NCBI GenBank assembly: GCA_002335605.1
Contig: BEDY01000008.1
Coordinates: 1 to 64,000 of the forward strand
Length of the DNA stretch: 64,000 nucleotides
DNA from: Prillingera fragicola
Taxonomy: Eukaryota > Basidiomycota > Tremellomycetes > Trichosporonales > Trichosporonaceae
Direction: 5' to 3'
Positions 1-11,756 of this stretch are shown here, piece by piece. The notes under the pieces were generated by a model that saw nothing but the letters and a program-made list of their open reading frames with translations, was not told the origin of the DNA and did not search any database. The translations under genes were made by a program, and so were the position numbers. Position 1 is the stretch's first letter, and the number at the start of each line of letters is the position of its first letter.

Positions 1-1266
1 GGTTTCGCAGCGATTGGAGCTCTGTGGACGGAGATGGATGGAGATGGATTGCTGGCGAACGTCAATCTGACGAGTTGGATGGGTACGTCTATTGGTCTAG
101 TAATTACTTCCGTTAACGGCTGCCATAGCATGCATACGGAAAGTGCCACATCTCCGCCCCGCCACTTACGCCTTGCAATGCCACTTCGACAGCTACCACT
201 ACTGCTCATGCTTCTAACTGCCGTGGGCATTATTCCTCTCTCTCCAGTTTATCGTACACTACATCGAGATGGTGAGAGGGGACAGGAGTGAGTATCTACC
301 CGTCTCCGGAGCTGACCCGGGCAAGACATTGAAATTGTCGCATTCCTGGTCAACCCACGCGGCTGGCCAGCCTCACCAGAGTCGGCCTGGAAACCACTCC
401 TCCATAGACTCGTCACTCACACCAACATTCCTGTTGTCTGCACAAGCACGTACGTTGAAATCAAGGGCGACTATGGCGACAAGGCCAATCTGGACTCTAT
501 CGCAATGGCCCTCAATTCCATGGACATTTGCGCGCTCTACATTGACAACTGCCTCCCGTACGGCCCGACCATGGAGCGCCTCCTGTCTCTCCTCCGCATG
601 CACACCGCCTACAGTCTCAACTTTGGTACAGTCCCCATCAAGTTTGGCGTACGCGCCATCAACAAGTTTCTCGCCAGCGAGCACTCGCGCGGGCTCTTCT
701 CCTTCTCGATTAAAAACATGGAGTGCCTCAACACCACACGGAGCCACTACCCCCAGCTCCGCGGCATGGTCGACTCGCTCACACCACACCCCACAGTGAC
801 CAAATGGTGCATCCAAGGCTGCGCACTCAAAGGCATGAACTGTCACTGCCAGAACGGCACCATGCTCGAACCAGCTCTCAAACGCAACACCGCCCTCCAC
901 ACGGCGGTACACAAATCCGCCACGCGCCTCATGGTCATTTCGCGCGTCTTGGTCATTGCCAAACCCCACCCGGCCCACGTTATGAGCAGGTTTTTGGTCC
1001 TTCCGCTGGAGATTCTGCACAGGATCCTCACCGCGTCCGCGCCGCTGCTTACCCCGCTCCAAATCGGTCGGGCTATCGCGCAGGCGATGGGGAAGCATCC
1101 CGTGTTTCCGCCCATGGCTACGAGGGCCCTGGGGGGCGCGCCGCTTGACCCAGGTGGGATTGCAGGGGAGCACGGGGAGTGGCTTGATGCTGGTGGATTT
1201 TTCTATGGTGGTAGTGCTGTGGACGGCCATGCGTGGTGGTCGCGGCAGAGGGAGGGAGGCGGGTGA
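1..1266 (+). CDS. Unknown protein, 3' part of a multi-exon gene (5' end outside window)
   Basis: The gene enters from the left edge. The best frame-consistent model has exons <1..82, 248..271 and 326..1266. It uses donors GTACGT and GTGAGA, branch-like CTAAC and GCTGAC sequences, and acceptors CAG and AAG. Reading continues across the joins as ...HRD-DIEIVAFLVNP and stops at 1264-1266. The encoded region of about 348 residues has no motif I recognise. It mixes helical hydrophobic stretches with a Cys/His patch (CIQGCALKGMNCHCQ), then a Leu/Ile-rich segment (LVLPLEILHRIL) that loosely recalls an F-box, and a Gly-rich tail. The 24-nt middle exon is inferred only from frame. A long antisense frame covers the same DNA and is taken as a shadow. 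Confidence 0.5.
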
Positions 1267-1561
1267 GATGGAATTTATTGGTGGAGCTAAGAGGAAAAGA
1301 GGCTTTAGGATATGGACATTACATGTGCCATGCAGTGCTGAAGAACAGTAGAGTAGTAGCAGCAAGCTCTGTCTCGCTCATAAGGTTCTGGGGCTTCTTT
1401 GAGCACCTGTGGCTGAGCACTCGCTGTTGGATTGACGCGGTGACCAGCTGCTGTAGCCGGTAACGAGCAGACAGGGGGCTTGAACTTAGGAGTGCCGTGT
1501 CCGGGAGCCAGGTCTTCCCGTCGCGTCTATGGGAGAGGAGTGTTATGGCATTGAGGTGGCT
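1267..1561. other. Convergent intergenic region
   Basis: Space between the end of the preceding plus-strand gene and the end of the minus-strand RRM-like gene. I see no RNA gene, repeat or convincing exon. Confidence 0.4.
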
Positions 1562-2899
1562 TCACAATGCTGCTCGAATGGGTGGTGAGTGAGAGTGGCA
1601 GGAGTGCCAAGGAGTGGTATGGCTAAGTGGCATGCAGGCGGGGCTGGCTGGAGCCGCTTGCCTCCCCGACGGATGATCCAAAGTCCCCACGACACGTTCA
1701 ATAACAAGCGGGCACGAGCGACACGGCACTGCACTCGGCACACCCCTGACACTTCTCATGCAGCACCACCCGCCGCGCAGCAGCAGGAATGACCTCGACC
1801 TGGAGTCGTTCCCCGTCCAGTTCCAAATTCGACACTGACCGTCAGCACAGCGGTCTCTGGCATACTCACAGTAAGCAGCAGCCCGCTCGGCCTCTGCCCC
1901 CCAAAAGTCCACGACCACAAACGGCCGCTCACCCTCGTCGTCGCCGCTGTCGAAGAACTGCACTTTACGTACCGGTCCCACGGTAGAGGCCATAAACTCC
2001 CAGACGTCGTCGCCTCCAATGTCTTCCGTGAGGTTGTGGATTGCCAGGGTGGTTGCGCCGGTGGTGTTCTGGGAGAGGGGGACGAAGCGAAGGCGTGGTG
2101 GTGCGAGGGGTGTTGGGGAGGTCGGGAGAGATTGGAGTGTCATTGGGAACGGGGTCCAGCTTGATGTCGTCGTTGGGGTCGGTGGGCTTGGTAGATGATC
2201 TGATGGGAGCGGTGGCGCAAGAGCAAGAACTGGAACTGGAATCTTGCGGTCCAGGAAGAGCGTGCAAGACGATGTTGACAATTCTGGAGACACTGGAGAC
2301 ACTGGAGACACTGGGGACGCTGGAGACGCCGAAGCCACTGGGCCAGCAGGCAACGCGACAGGGAAATCTGGAGTAGCAGGCGACGCCTCGCTTGTCGTAG
2401 GGCTGGGCCTAGCCGATAGCGGCGGCGTAGCTGGAACCTCGCGGGTGTAAGGAGGTGGCAAATGGGCAGTCTCCGCGAGAGGCTGAGCGACCGCCTGTGT
2501 GTGTAGCTCAAAGGCCGCACCCAGCCTTCGCCGGCGGGCAGTCAACCGCCCAACAGCGCCAGCGACCAAAGGCCTGCGACGACTATATCGTGGCGGCGGT
2601 GCGCTTTGCTTCTCATGAGGAACCTTGGAGTCTGTCGAGATGCGGAGCTTGCCCGTTAACCGAGCCAGCAGCTTGTCCTCCTGCGAGATGGGTGAGCGCC
2701 TGGATTTGAATGGTGGTGTGTCGTCGTCATCGACGAGCAGAAGGGCTAGCGCGTACTCTTCCTGTGCAAGCTGGAGGGCGAGGGCATATTTGTGCTCGGC
2801 GGCGGCGCGGGTGTGGGGTGGTGGGAGGGGGGTCCAGGTTTGCCCCCGGGGAGGCTTGGAGGAGGAGGCAGAGGGAGGGGCGATCATGTTGAGGTTCAT
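1562..2899 (-). CDS. Proline/serine-rich protein with an RRM-like domain
   Basis: A single open frame of 445 codons starts MNLNMIAPP and stops at 1562. Residues 1-270 are mostly disordered and rich in Pro, Ser, Thr and Arg. They include an Ala/Leu/Glu-rich helix (about 30-58) and a repeated S-P-V tract. Residues about 280-365 resemble an RNA-recognition motif: a beta-strand TTLAIHNL, a helix DDVWEFM, a strand VRKVQFFD, then RPFVVVDFWGAEAE as the RNP1-like strand, helix AAAYCEYA and strand CRIWNWTG. The aromatic RNP residues are only partly kept, so RNA binding is inferred. The last 70 residues are Cys/Pro-rich and look poorly protein-like. A 3' intron or an earlier end is possible. Confidence 0.55.
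   Translation of the reverse strand: MNLNMIAPPSASSSKPPRGQTWTPLPPPHTRAAAEHKYALALQLAQEEYALALLLVDDDDTPPFKSRRSPISQEDKLLARLTGKLRISTDSKVPHEKQSAPPPRYSRRRPLVAGAVGRLTARRRRLGAAFELHTQAVAQPLAETAHLPPPYTREVPATPPLSARPSPTTSEASPATPDFPVALPAGPVASASPASPVSPVSPVSPELSTSSCTLFLDRKIPVPVLALAPPLPSDHLPSPPTPTTTSSWTPFPMTLQSLPTSPTPLAPPRLRFVPLSQNTTGATTLAIHNLTEDIGGDDVWEFMASTVGPVRKVQFFDSGDDEGERPFVVVDFWGAEAERAAAYCEYARDRCADGQCRIWNWTGNDSRSRSFLLLRGGWCCMRSVRGVPSAVPCRSCPLVIERVVGTLDHPSGRQAAPASPACMPLSHTTPWHSCHSHSPPIRAAL
2284..2328 (+). repeat. 9-bp minisatellite inside the RRM-like gene
   Basis: Five tandem copies of a 9-bp unit (CTGGAGACA with G/A and A/G variants). On the minus strand they encode a Ser-Pro-Val type repeat in the disordered region of the RRM-like protein. 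The unit keeps the reading frame. Confidence 0.8.
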
Positions 2900-3459
2900 G
2901 AGTTAGCGTTAATGAGTGGAGACAGACAATGAGAAGGGGAGTGTGAGTGATATGTATCAGAGGAGGTGCGTCGAGTGAATCTGGCCGGACGTCATCGAGA
3001 GTCATCACCTGAACACTGGTAGTGGAGGTTGGCCTGCCACGGCCAGGGGTGCCCGCACTGCACCATGTAGAGTGGCAACGTCCACACGGTGTCGTAGATA
3101 GCGAGAAAATGCTGTAGACTCTTGCATGCATATTTGGAGAAGAAATGTGCAGAGGAGACGGCCGCAAAGGAAACAGACCGGCACAGCACCCGATGGTGGC
3201 AATCGCTCTCACTGGAGGGCGGTGAGGAAACCTCGAGCTTACGCCAGGTGAGTTATCTTGAAGTGGCCACAGAAACGTCAGGCCAGCATCGAGGCCGTAT
3301 TTGGCTTACTCGTCAGCTAGACAATGCCTCGCCACCAGTGCGCCACCAGTGCGCCACCCAAGCCTGTGAGGATAAGATACATACTGTACCAACATATGCT
3401 ACACGCGCCACGGACACCCGCGCGCTCTTGCGCTCTATCGCGCCACCGCACACAGCACT
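2900..3459. other. Intergenic, upstream of RRM-like gene and downstream of SPT20
   Basis: No convincing exon. A small direct repeat (CCAGTGCGCCA twice) lies near 3337-3357. The stretch should hold the RRM-like promoter and the SPT20 3' UTR. Confidence 0.4.
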
Positions 3460-4741
3460 CTACGCGTCGGCCTTCTTCTTCTTGGTCTCCTTCTTCTTCT
3501 TTGCCGGCTTTTCCTTTTCCTTCTCCTTCTCTTTCTCCTTCTCCGCAGCCGCCGCAGCAGCGGCAGCAGCCGCGGCCGTCTTCTTCTTCTTGGCGGGCTT
3601 CTTCTCTCCCTCATCATCGGCGGCATTGGCAGCTAGCGCGCGCTTCTTCTTGGCCTTCTTCTTCTCGCCATCTGTGGGCGGAGGCGGACCCGCGCCGGGT
3701 ATGAGCTCGGCAGCACCGAGGGCGGCCACGCCGCCGGGCGGGAGGACGCCTGCCTGGTTGCCTGGCATTCCACCTGGCGCGCCGGGCATGTTGGGCGGCA
3801 TGCCGGGGCGGACGGGGGTGCCTGCGCCGCCGGGGCCAGAGCCTTGACCGCTTGCGGCTCGCGCTGCTGCTGCTGCCTCTTTCTCTTTTGCGTGTTGTTT
3901 GAGTCGTTCCATGAGGCGAAGGACAGACCAGTTGGGATTGAATGCGCCGGCTGCAGCTCTTGTTCCCGCGCCGAGGAGCTTGCGGACCGCTTCCAGTTCT
4001 GAATCCTCCTCCTCGCCAGAGGGATGTGTTGGACGGAAGGCGCCGTCGGCAGCAACAGTGGGGCCGGCGGGTGCTGTGAGCGCGATCGCCAAGGAGGCGT
4101 TGCGAGACGCCAGCATAGACGTGCCGAGATACAGCGGTGCTGATGTTGCGGCCTGCGACGTTAGCTACGCCTTCTAAGACTCTCTCGCAAGCACTCACCA
4201 TGATCCTCGACTCGAGCTCCAACGTCATGTTATCATCCCACTGCTCCTGCCTTCTTTCCAACATGATGTCGATCGTGAGCGGCAGTGTTTCTGGCGCTGG
4301 GCGCATGACGATTCGGCTTCGTATTTCTGCTCCTTTTCGAAAGTCCTGCAGCTCGACTACTAGACAGCCGTCGACATATGATACTGGCGGACGGATGTCG
4401 TAGAGAAAGGGGATGATCGAGGCCGGAATGACCTGGGCGCGCAGGGCCATGAGAAAGCCCTTCATAGGCCCATCGTAAAGGAAGTTGATGGCCTGGGGTG
4501 TCAGTGTGTCTACGTGTGGTTTTAGAGATAGTCGGGTGGTTTGAATACATGTCGTGCAGTGGCCACCGCGGTCGTGTGCGGCGACACCTTGCGACGAGCG
4601 AGGCGGAACGCGACTCACCGAATGCTCAAAACGCCAATATGATGGATAGAGCTGAATGGTCAAGCTTGGCTCCCACTTGCGAGCCTTCTTGAGGACTGCT
4701 CGTGCAAAGCGGTGATAGTTGTACCCGGATGCACTGGCCAT
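3460..4741 (-). CDS. SPT20: SAGA complex subunit Spt20-like protein
   Basis: Three exons, complement(3460..4152, 4199..4492, 4619..4741), give 369 residues. Both donors are GTGAGT and both acceptors CAG. Exon 1 encodes an N-terminal region rich in aromatic and basic residues (HRFARAVLKKARKWEP). Exon 2 carries the hallmark Spt20 block: F-L-Y-D-I-R-P at the end of a helix, then SYVDGCLVVELQDFR and the RSRIVMRP strand. In yeasts Spt20 holds SAGA together, supporting histone acetylation and TBP delivery in the nucleus. Exon 3 is low-complexity: a Gly/Pro/Met-rich stretch, then poly-Lys, poly-Ala and a Lys-Glu repeat ending KKKKADA. The protein is much shorter than budding yeast Spt20. It is divergent from VPS4 with under 200 bp between start codons. 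Confidence 0.85.
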
Positions 4742-4938
4742 GATGAGGAGTAAGTAGATGGGACGACAAAGAGATGGACAATGATCAAAAGACAAGTCCA
4801 TCGTCGCGACCATTGCCCGGTCCACCCAGCCGGCATCGACGGAAGCAAATGCATCCACACCCAGGGCGAGGCGTCAACAGCGTCATGACCATTGACCATC
4901 TGTGCATCTTTCAATCCTTCTCCCCACCTCTACTCATA

Positions 4939-6659
<1,721 letters not shown>

Positions 6660-6939
6660 TGCCACCCTTCTTTTGATACTGTGGTGCCTTTCTTGCACTG
6701 CACCTACACTACGATACCTCATCTTGGCCTTACGCTCTCTCACTACGCACCCACCCGTCTCGCGCCACGCTCGAGTAGACGCCGCGCGCAGGGACGGTGA
6801 TAAGATACAGGTTATGACATGCATCCGGATATAAGGCTAACCGTGCACATGCCGTCTAACCCGAGGCCCTGTTACCACTGCTGCCATAGAGCTCATTGTT
6901 CCTTTCACGTTCTTGACTTCCCTTACTTTCAACGCGTCT

Positions 6940-7832
6940 TCAAGGCTTCTCAGCGTAAACAAACTTGACGTCCTTGAACCCCGTAGCACCCTTCATAGCC
7001 TCAACCCACTTCCCAGTCAGAGGCAAGTCCTTGTGCTTCCAGAACAGCTCATCGATAGCCTCATTGACCTGGCTGGAGACATACCACCCAAACACGGTCG
7101 AGTCGGCATGCGTTGCGTCCTTGCCAAGCAAGAACGGTCCACCGAGCGGGGCAGCCGCGAGGTATTTCTCAAACAAGCCCATGACCCCCCTCGCATGCGC
7201 CGCAACAGCGTCGCACGTGGCGTCCTGCACTTTGATAGACTGGAGGCTGTCCTGTAGGCCCTTGAGGTCTCCCGCGGCCTTGTTCTTGCAGAAATAGTCT
7301 TGGGACGTGTCGTCGCCCTTTGCAAGCGCGTAGTAGAATGGCCTGACGAGGTTGCGCAGCTCGACGGCCATTACCGTGTCGGCCCAGAAACTGAGAAAGC
7401 GCGCGAGACCGCGGCCGTCGGCAGAGTGGAAGATGTTGCGCTCAGTGTGGGTTTTCTCGAGCTTTTGTTCGTGTTAGTGTTTGTTGTCGATTCATAGAGG
7501 GAAGACTCACCCACTCGGCAATCTTGAATGAATCCGTGACATACTCACCCCCAACCTCGATGGTGGGCACCGACACGGCCTTGTTGCCCGTCTTCTCCTC
7601 CAGGGTGCTGCGGATCTGGGCAAAGGTCATGGGCACAGAGGTGAAGGGGATGCCGAGGATGCTTTTCATAATCAGCTTCACTTCCAACCAAGAAGCGGGC
7701 ACATAGGGGGAAGGTGGGCGGGACGCACGCGAAATCACTCTTGGTCTTCCACACGTAGGGGCTGTGCCCGACCTGCTTCTCTGGGTCGGCCTCGCGCGCA
7801 ACGAGCTCGTACATGGTGATCTTTTGCGACAT
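6940..7832 (-). CDS. Glutathione S-transferase-like protein
   Basis: Three exons, complement(6940..7461, 7511..7680, 7739..7832), give 261 residues. The N-terminus has the thioredoxin-like GST fold signature: MYELVA, then SPYVWKTKMKLIMKSILGIPF, and the substrate-side motif VSVPTIEVGGEYVTDSFKIAEW with the cis-Pro. The C-terminal all-helical domain includes RGLARFLSFWADTV and FLLGKDATHADSTVFGW, typical of fungal GSTs of the etherase/UstS-like group. Such cytosolic enzymes conjugate or reduce electrophiles with glutathione. The substrate here is unknown. Intron 1 uses a GTGATT donor chosen because it alone keeps the KTK-MKLIMK frame. It converges on VPS4 with about 280 bp between the stops. Confidence 0.85.
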
Positions 7833-8330
7833 TTTAGGTTGATTTGAGGTTGGTTGAAGGAATGGATGATGTGGAGAGCGGGAGATGGGGGTGGTCGATG
7901 TGGAGAGGTGGAGGCCGGTGCCGGTTTGTTTGCCGAATGCCGGGTTTCTCGTGTCCGTTGCCGTCGTTGTAGAGGTAAAGGCTTTGTAGCTTGCACGCTT
8001 GCACGCTTGCAGAAAGCTTTGGAAGTTTGCACAGTGTAGGGGTGGATGATTCAAGCAGCCCCGACTGGCCCGACTATAACTGGCAGCAGGTGGGGGTAGC
8101 CATCGAGTCGTCGAACGATGCTCTGGCGCTAAGGGAGTCTTTCAGGAGGAGGCTGACCAATGCTGATTAATATCGTGCCATTGCTCCCCTCGCATCCTCT
8201 GCCCACTCTCTCCGGAGACCGTCTGCTCATCTACACCCTCAACAACCTCTATAGATGCATGGTATTAATAGGTACAACCACAAACGTGCAAACTACAAAA
8301 CATGGCCGCCTTGCGCGGGCGACTATCAGC
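7833..8330. other. Intergenic between GST-like gene and DLT1
   Basis: Promoter side of the GST-like gene and 3' side of DLT1. A short GCACGCTTGCACGCTTGCA tandem lies near 7991-8009. No exon or RNA gene seen. Confidence 0.4.
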
Positions 8331-9513
8331 CTAAACCGCCACTTCCTCTGGTATACTCCTCCCCTCTCTCCTCAGCTTCTTGACCTCTACAAGCTGCTTG
8401 ACGAGTGCTACCACCTTTTCCACCGCAGCAGCATCGGACTCGCACGGTTCAGCTGCTGCGTACCTTGCACGCTCAACGATGGCGCAGTAGGACGCAACAA
8501 AGACGCGGAGGGGGTCCGGTTTGCCGAGCCCCGGCTTGCGGGTGTCGGAGAGTGATTCGGCGGATACGATAAGAGGCGTCAGGGCAAGTGGGGGAATGGT
8601 CGTGTCTGGGGGAAGGAGGAGAGCGCCTGTGGTGTCAGCAATGCAGCGCTGTTTGGCCCGTCTCGTGGCGCTGCCGCCAAGAAAGCTCGCGCACGAAAGT
8701 CATGCCATACTCACGCATCTCAGGCAGCGTCGACATGATGTACGTCCGGAAGTGGACCTGGTCCCAAGGAGACCCTGGTCGGCCCCATCCTTCCTGGTCT
8801 GCGGTGGTCGCTTGAGAAATGTGCGCAATGACTGCCGTGCGCGTGTATTCGGTCTCGATTTCACGAGCGACTTTCTGCATTCCAAAAGCCAGCCCATGAC
8901 GAGTGAGTGGAATAGCACCAAAGAAGCAATATGTTACGTGCGATGGTAGACCCAAGGGAAGCGAGAACAGAGACGATCAGAAGAGAAGAAGCCGGCAGTC
9001 AGCGTTGTGCCAGGTCACCACTTGCGACTGCGCAGTCGAGCATCATGCACAGAGCCCGCACCGCACCACTGTACGTACCTTTCCCACGTCGACCTGTTTT
9101 GTAGGCATATATGGCTTGGGCATTGTGCGCAGAATCTTCTTGACGGACAGGACTCGGGACCACATGTGGACTATCGAGATGAGGGCCTGGGGTGTGAGCG
9201 CTGTGTGCTTGGGTGCCGAGATGTGTAATTGAAGAAATAAGCAGGCATAGAGCCGCGACGCCGCGGTACTACCTGCTCCAAAGCCCACAACCAGACGGGT
9301 ACTCCACTCCAAAGGCCAAGCAGAAACACTCACCAGCGCAACATACGCAGCAATCATGGCAAACATGTTCCATCGTCGCTGATGATCAGTCCTCCACGCC
9401 TGTTCTCCGAGTCCCCAGGCCGAGCCTGTAAGAAGCGCAGCGAGAATGAGGATGAAGATTGTGAACGACGCATGGTAGAGAGCCGAGTTTAGGCCGCGGC
9501 GTTGTTTGTGCAT
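8331..9513 (-). CDS. DLT1: Dlt1-like membrane protein (defect at low temperature)
   Basis: Four exons, complement(8331..8626, 8715..8874, 9079..9186, 9334..9513), give 247 residues. Two membrane segments are visible near residues 15-36 (SFTIFILILAALLTG) and 50-71 (MFAMIAAYVALALISIV). The family block follows: SRVLSVKKILRTMPKPYMP, QVDVGKKVAREIETEY and TRTAVIAHISQA. This combination fits the fungal Dlt1 family, first named from a cold-growth phenotype in yeast. Its molecular role is not established. The C-terminal 95 residues are less conserved and end in a basic/acidic helix. All introns start GT and end AG. The second intron (204 nt) is long, and its acceptor was chosen from frame and the GKKVAREI block. 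Confidence 0.85.
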
Positions 9514-9899
9514 CGTGTGCGGGTGAGAGGGAGCCGTGCCGTGTGGAGCTTAGGCGAGACTAAGTGCTGACGATGGTGTCCATGGAAGTTGCGATTGAGG
9601 GGAGGTCGAGGTTGGAGTGAGAGAAAGAAGTGACGAGAGAGAGTGACGACGGGAAGATGAGGGATAGGAGGGGACTCGAATCGTCAGCGGGCGTGACGCT
9701 GATTAGAAATGTCTGGCTATTCCCATTAGAAAACAGAGAATACTCCCGCTAATTATTCTCCTGTTCAATAGCTCCCGCACTATTTGGTTCCTCAGTGGCA
9801 CCTCCACCCCACATTCTCCACGACCAACCCTTGCCTTCGCACCATCAAACAACCCTCGGTCGCCATGCATGGCAGCGTGCTCACTATCCAAAAAGGATA
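9514..9899. other. Intergenic, DLT1 promoter to tRNA-Val
   Basis: Holds the DLT1 upstream region and, near its right end, the T-run that should terminate the minus-strand tRNA (T5 at about 9890-9895 on the complement). An imperfect AT-rich stretch lies at 9700-9780. Confidence 0.4.
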
Positions 9900-9990
9900 T
9901 GACCTCTGGCGGGGTCGAACCGCCGACCTTATGCGCTAGACACTTGTACGAGTGTTAAGCATACGCTCTAACCAACTGAGCTAAGTGGCC
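9900..9990 (-). tRNA. tRNA-Val(AAC) with intron
   Basis: Cloverleaf read on the minus strand: acceptor GGCCACT/AGAGGTC with discriminator A, D-arm GCTC...GAGC, anticodon stem TATGC/GCATA, loop T-T-AAC-A-C and T-arm GGCGG-TTCGACC-CCGCC. A 17-nt intron starting CTCGTACA follows position 37. The A-box (TAGCTCAGTTGG) and B-box (GGTTCGACCCC) are intact. The acceptor stem has one A-A mismatch, shared with the copy at 14358. An oligo-T terminator follows within 10 bases. Confidence 0.93.
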
Positions 9991-10283
9991 GATTTGATGT
10001 TGGGGGGTGTGGTGGGTGGAGTCAGATACGGAATGGGTGTTTGCGGCGAGTTCGTCCTTTGATCCTCGAATGTTTTTGCTGAGATCCAAGAAACCAATGT
10101 CTGATACCTCTGGAAGATGCCTATATCTCCAGAAGATGTTCACGTTACGGGCCAACATTACGAGCCACCCCTTCAAACAGCCACACCCACCTTAACAGCC
10201 AACTCTCACCCTTGTCCCTAGACTTTACGCTTGGCCCAGAGAGTGTATGTCTATGCATGCTATTCAGTCTTTCTACACTCGCT

Positions 10284-11520
10284 CTACCTCCTCCTGGCAG
10301 TCGCATAGTATTCCAAGAAGCTAGCCTTCTCCACCCATCCCATGCCGGGGACACGGCGCACGCGGCCAGTTTCAGCGAGAATAATGGCGCAGGCCTCGCG
10401 CCACGCTGTGGCCTCGTCGCGGACGGCCTTGAGGCCACCGGGCTGGGTGGCGACAATCTCGCTCGGGAGGAAGGAGGGCGAGGAGGGCGAGGCTGACGCG
10501 TGCAGTGTGCGGATCGCTGCGGTGTGCGGGACGGGGAAGGAGGTGAGCATAGTGCGCAGGTGTGCGAGTGGGGTAGGGATCGGGCAGGTTGCGGAGGGGA
10601 GGAGAGCGGTGGGATGTGCGTGACTGCTGGGTTAGTTGTCGGACTCTAGAAGTGGGAGAACTCACCGCATAAACTTGACCCATGTCACGCCGACCTTGCC
10701 GACGTCCTCGGAGAGCACACCCTCGCCAAACCGCAGGACTGCGCGGCCGTTGGATGTCGTGCCCTCGGGGAAGAGGAGGGCGGGTCCAGCAGCTGCACCG
10801 CGAGCCTCGCGCAGAGTCTTGTACACCTTGAGCTTTTTACTGGCGGCCTCCTCGAGCGTAGGAGGAAGCTCGCCTGTGCGCGCGAGCAGGGCAAGCGGAC
10901 TGAGGGCAACGTAGCCTGCGCAAGTCGAGGTTGAGGTCGGCAGCAGGATGGAAGCAGATCCGGTGCCGGTCGCGCGGCCAAACGACTTGCCCGAGGGGGT
11001 GCCGGGAGTCGAAGTAGGTGTGACCATGGCGGGCTCGGTGAAGACGGGCAGCAGGAAGGTAGGGTTATGCCTGAACGCAAAGTATAGGACATCAACGTAA
11101 GATGTCCAGTTGGTGATGATAAGATCGCCACGGCGCGGGTTGGGGTGGGTCGCCTGGGCAACACCCTTGGAGTTGCCGCGCTTGGCTGAGGCGGTCTCGG
11201 CATCGATCCAGTAGTAGCCCAGCACGCCGAGGGCTGCGCGCGCCAGGATGGCGGTTAGGATATTCGCAAATGGGCGGCCAACGACGCCGAAGGGAGTGAG
11301 AATCACGTGAACAAATACGAGATAGACCAGGAAGAGCGCTACGAGCAGAAGCGCGCGGACAAGAGCAAAGATGATGCCAAAGGGGATGAGGGCGAGTGAC
11401 ACTGGGGTGGAGGGGGGCGACTGCAGCGGGAGAAACGGCTGCAGGCCAGTGGAGGGGTCCTGTCTGTCAGTCTCACACCATGAAGAATGCACTTACCCTC
11501 CATTTTGAGAACTTTTCCAT
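10284..11520 (-). CDS. LOA1: Lysophosphatidic acid acyltransferase, Loa1/Vps66-like
   Basis: Three exons, complement(10284..10623, 10666..11459, 11497..11520), give about 385 residues. The first exon is only 8 codons (MEKFSKWR) and joins DPSTGLQPF, the conserved start of fungal Loa1-type proteins as I remember it. A membrane hairpin lies at about 38-70 (LVRALLLVALFLVYLVFVHVIL). The PlsC motif I is N-W-T-S-Y-V-D (about residue 124) rather than the usual N-H-x4-D. Motif III is FPEGTTSNGRAVL (about 232). The family acylates lysophosphatidic acid at lipid droplets and the ER, affecting droplet size. The last intron has two possible acceptors 3 nt apart; the model uses the second. Confidence 0.85.
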
Positions 11521-11756
11521 GCTTGCGATGAGCGAATGTAGCAAACAAGCAAGCAAGCAAGGATGTGATGGACGTGATGGTGGGCCTGAAATGACGAATG
11601 TAGTTGAATTTGCTTCCGTCCCTACACTGTGGCCGGCGGAGAGGACACGGTCGAGTCGAACGGCAAAAGTCAAGTCTAGACAACATCCTCTCATCGTCTC
11701 TTCCTCCCTGTCTCCCTCCCCCCTTCCTCCCCTCCTCCCCCCTCTTCCCGCTCAAA
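11521..11756. promoter_or_regulatory. Shared divergent promoter of LOA1 and TRP1
   Basis: 236 bp separate the two start codons. The TRP1-proximal half is a long pyrimidine tract (about 11697-11752, CTCC/CCCCT-rich), a common core-promoter and leader feature in basidiomycetes. An AAGC-type short tandem (AAGCAAGCAAGC) lies at 11549-11560. No specific factor site was identified. Confidence 0.55.

Noticed and set aside
373..1365. Long minus-strand frame (330 codons) opposite the first gene
   Set aside because: Antisense shadow. The plus-strand frame has better amino-acid composition and splice continuity.
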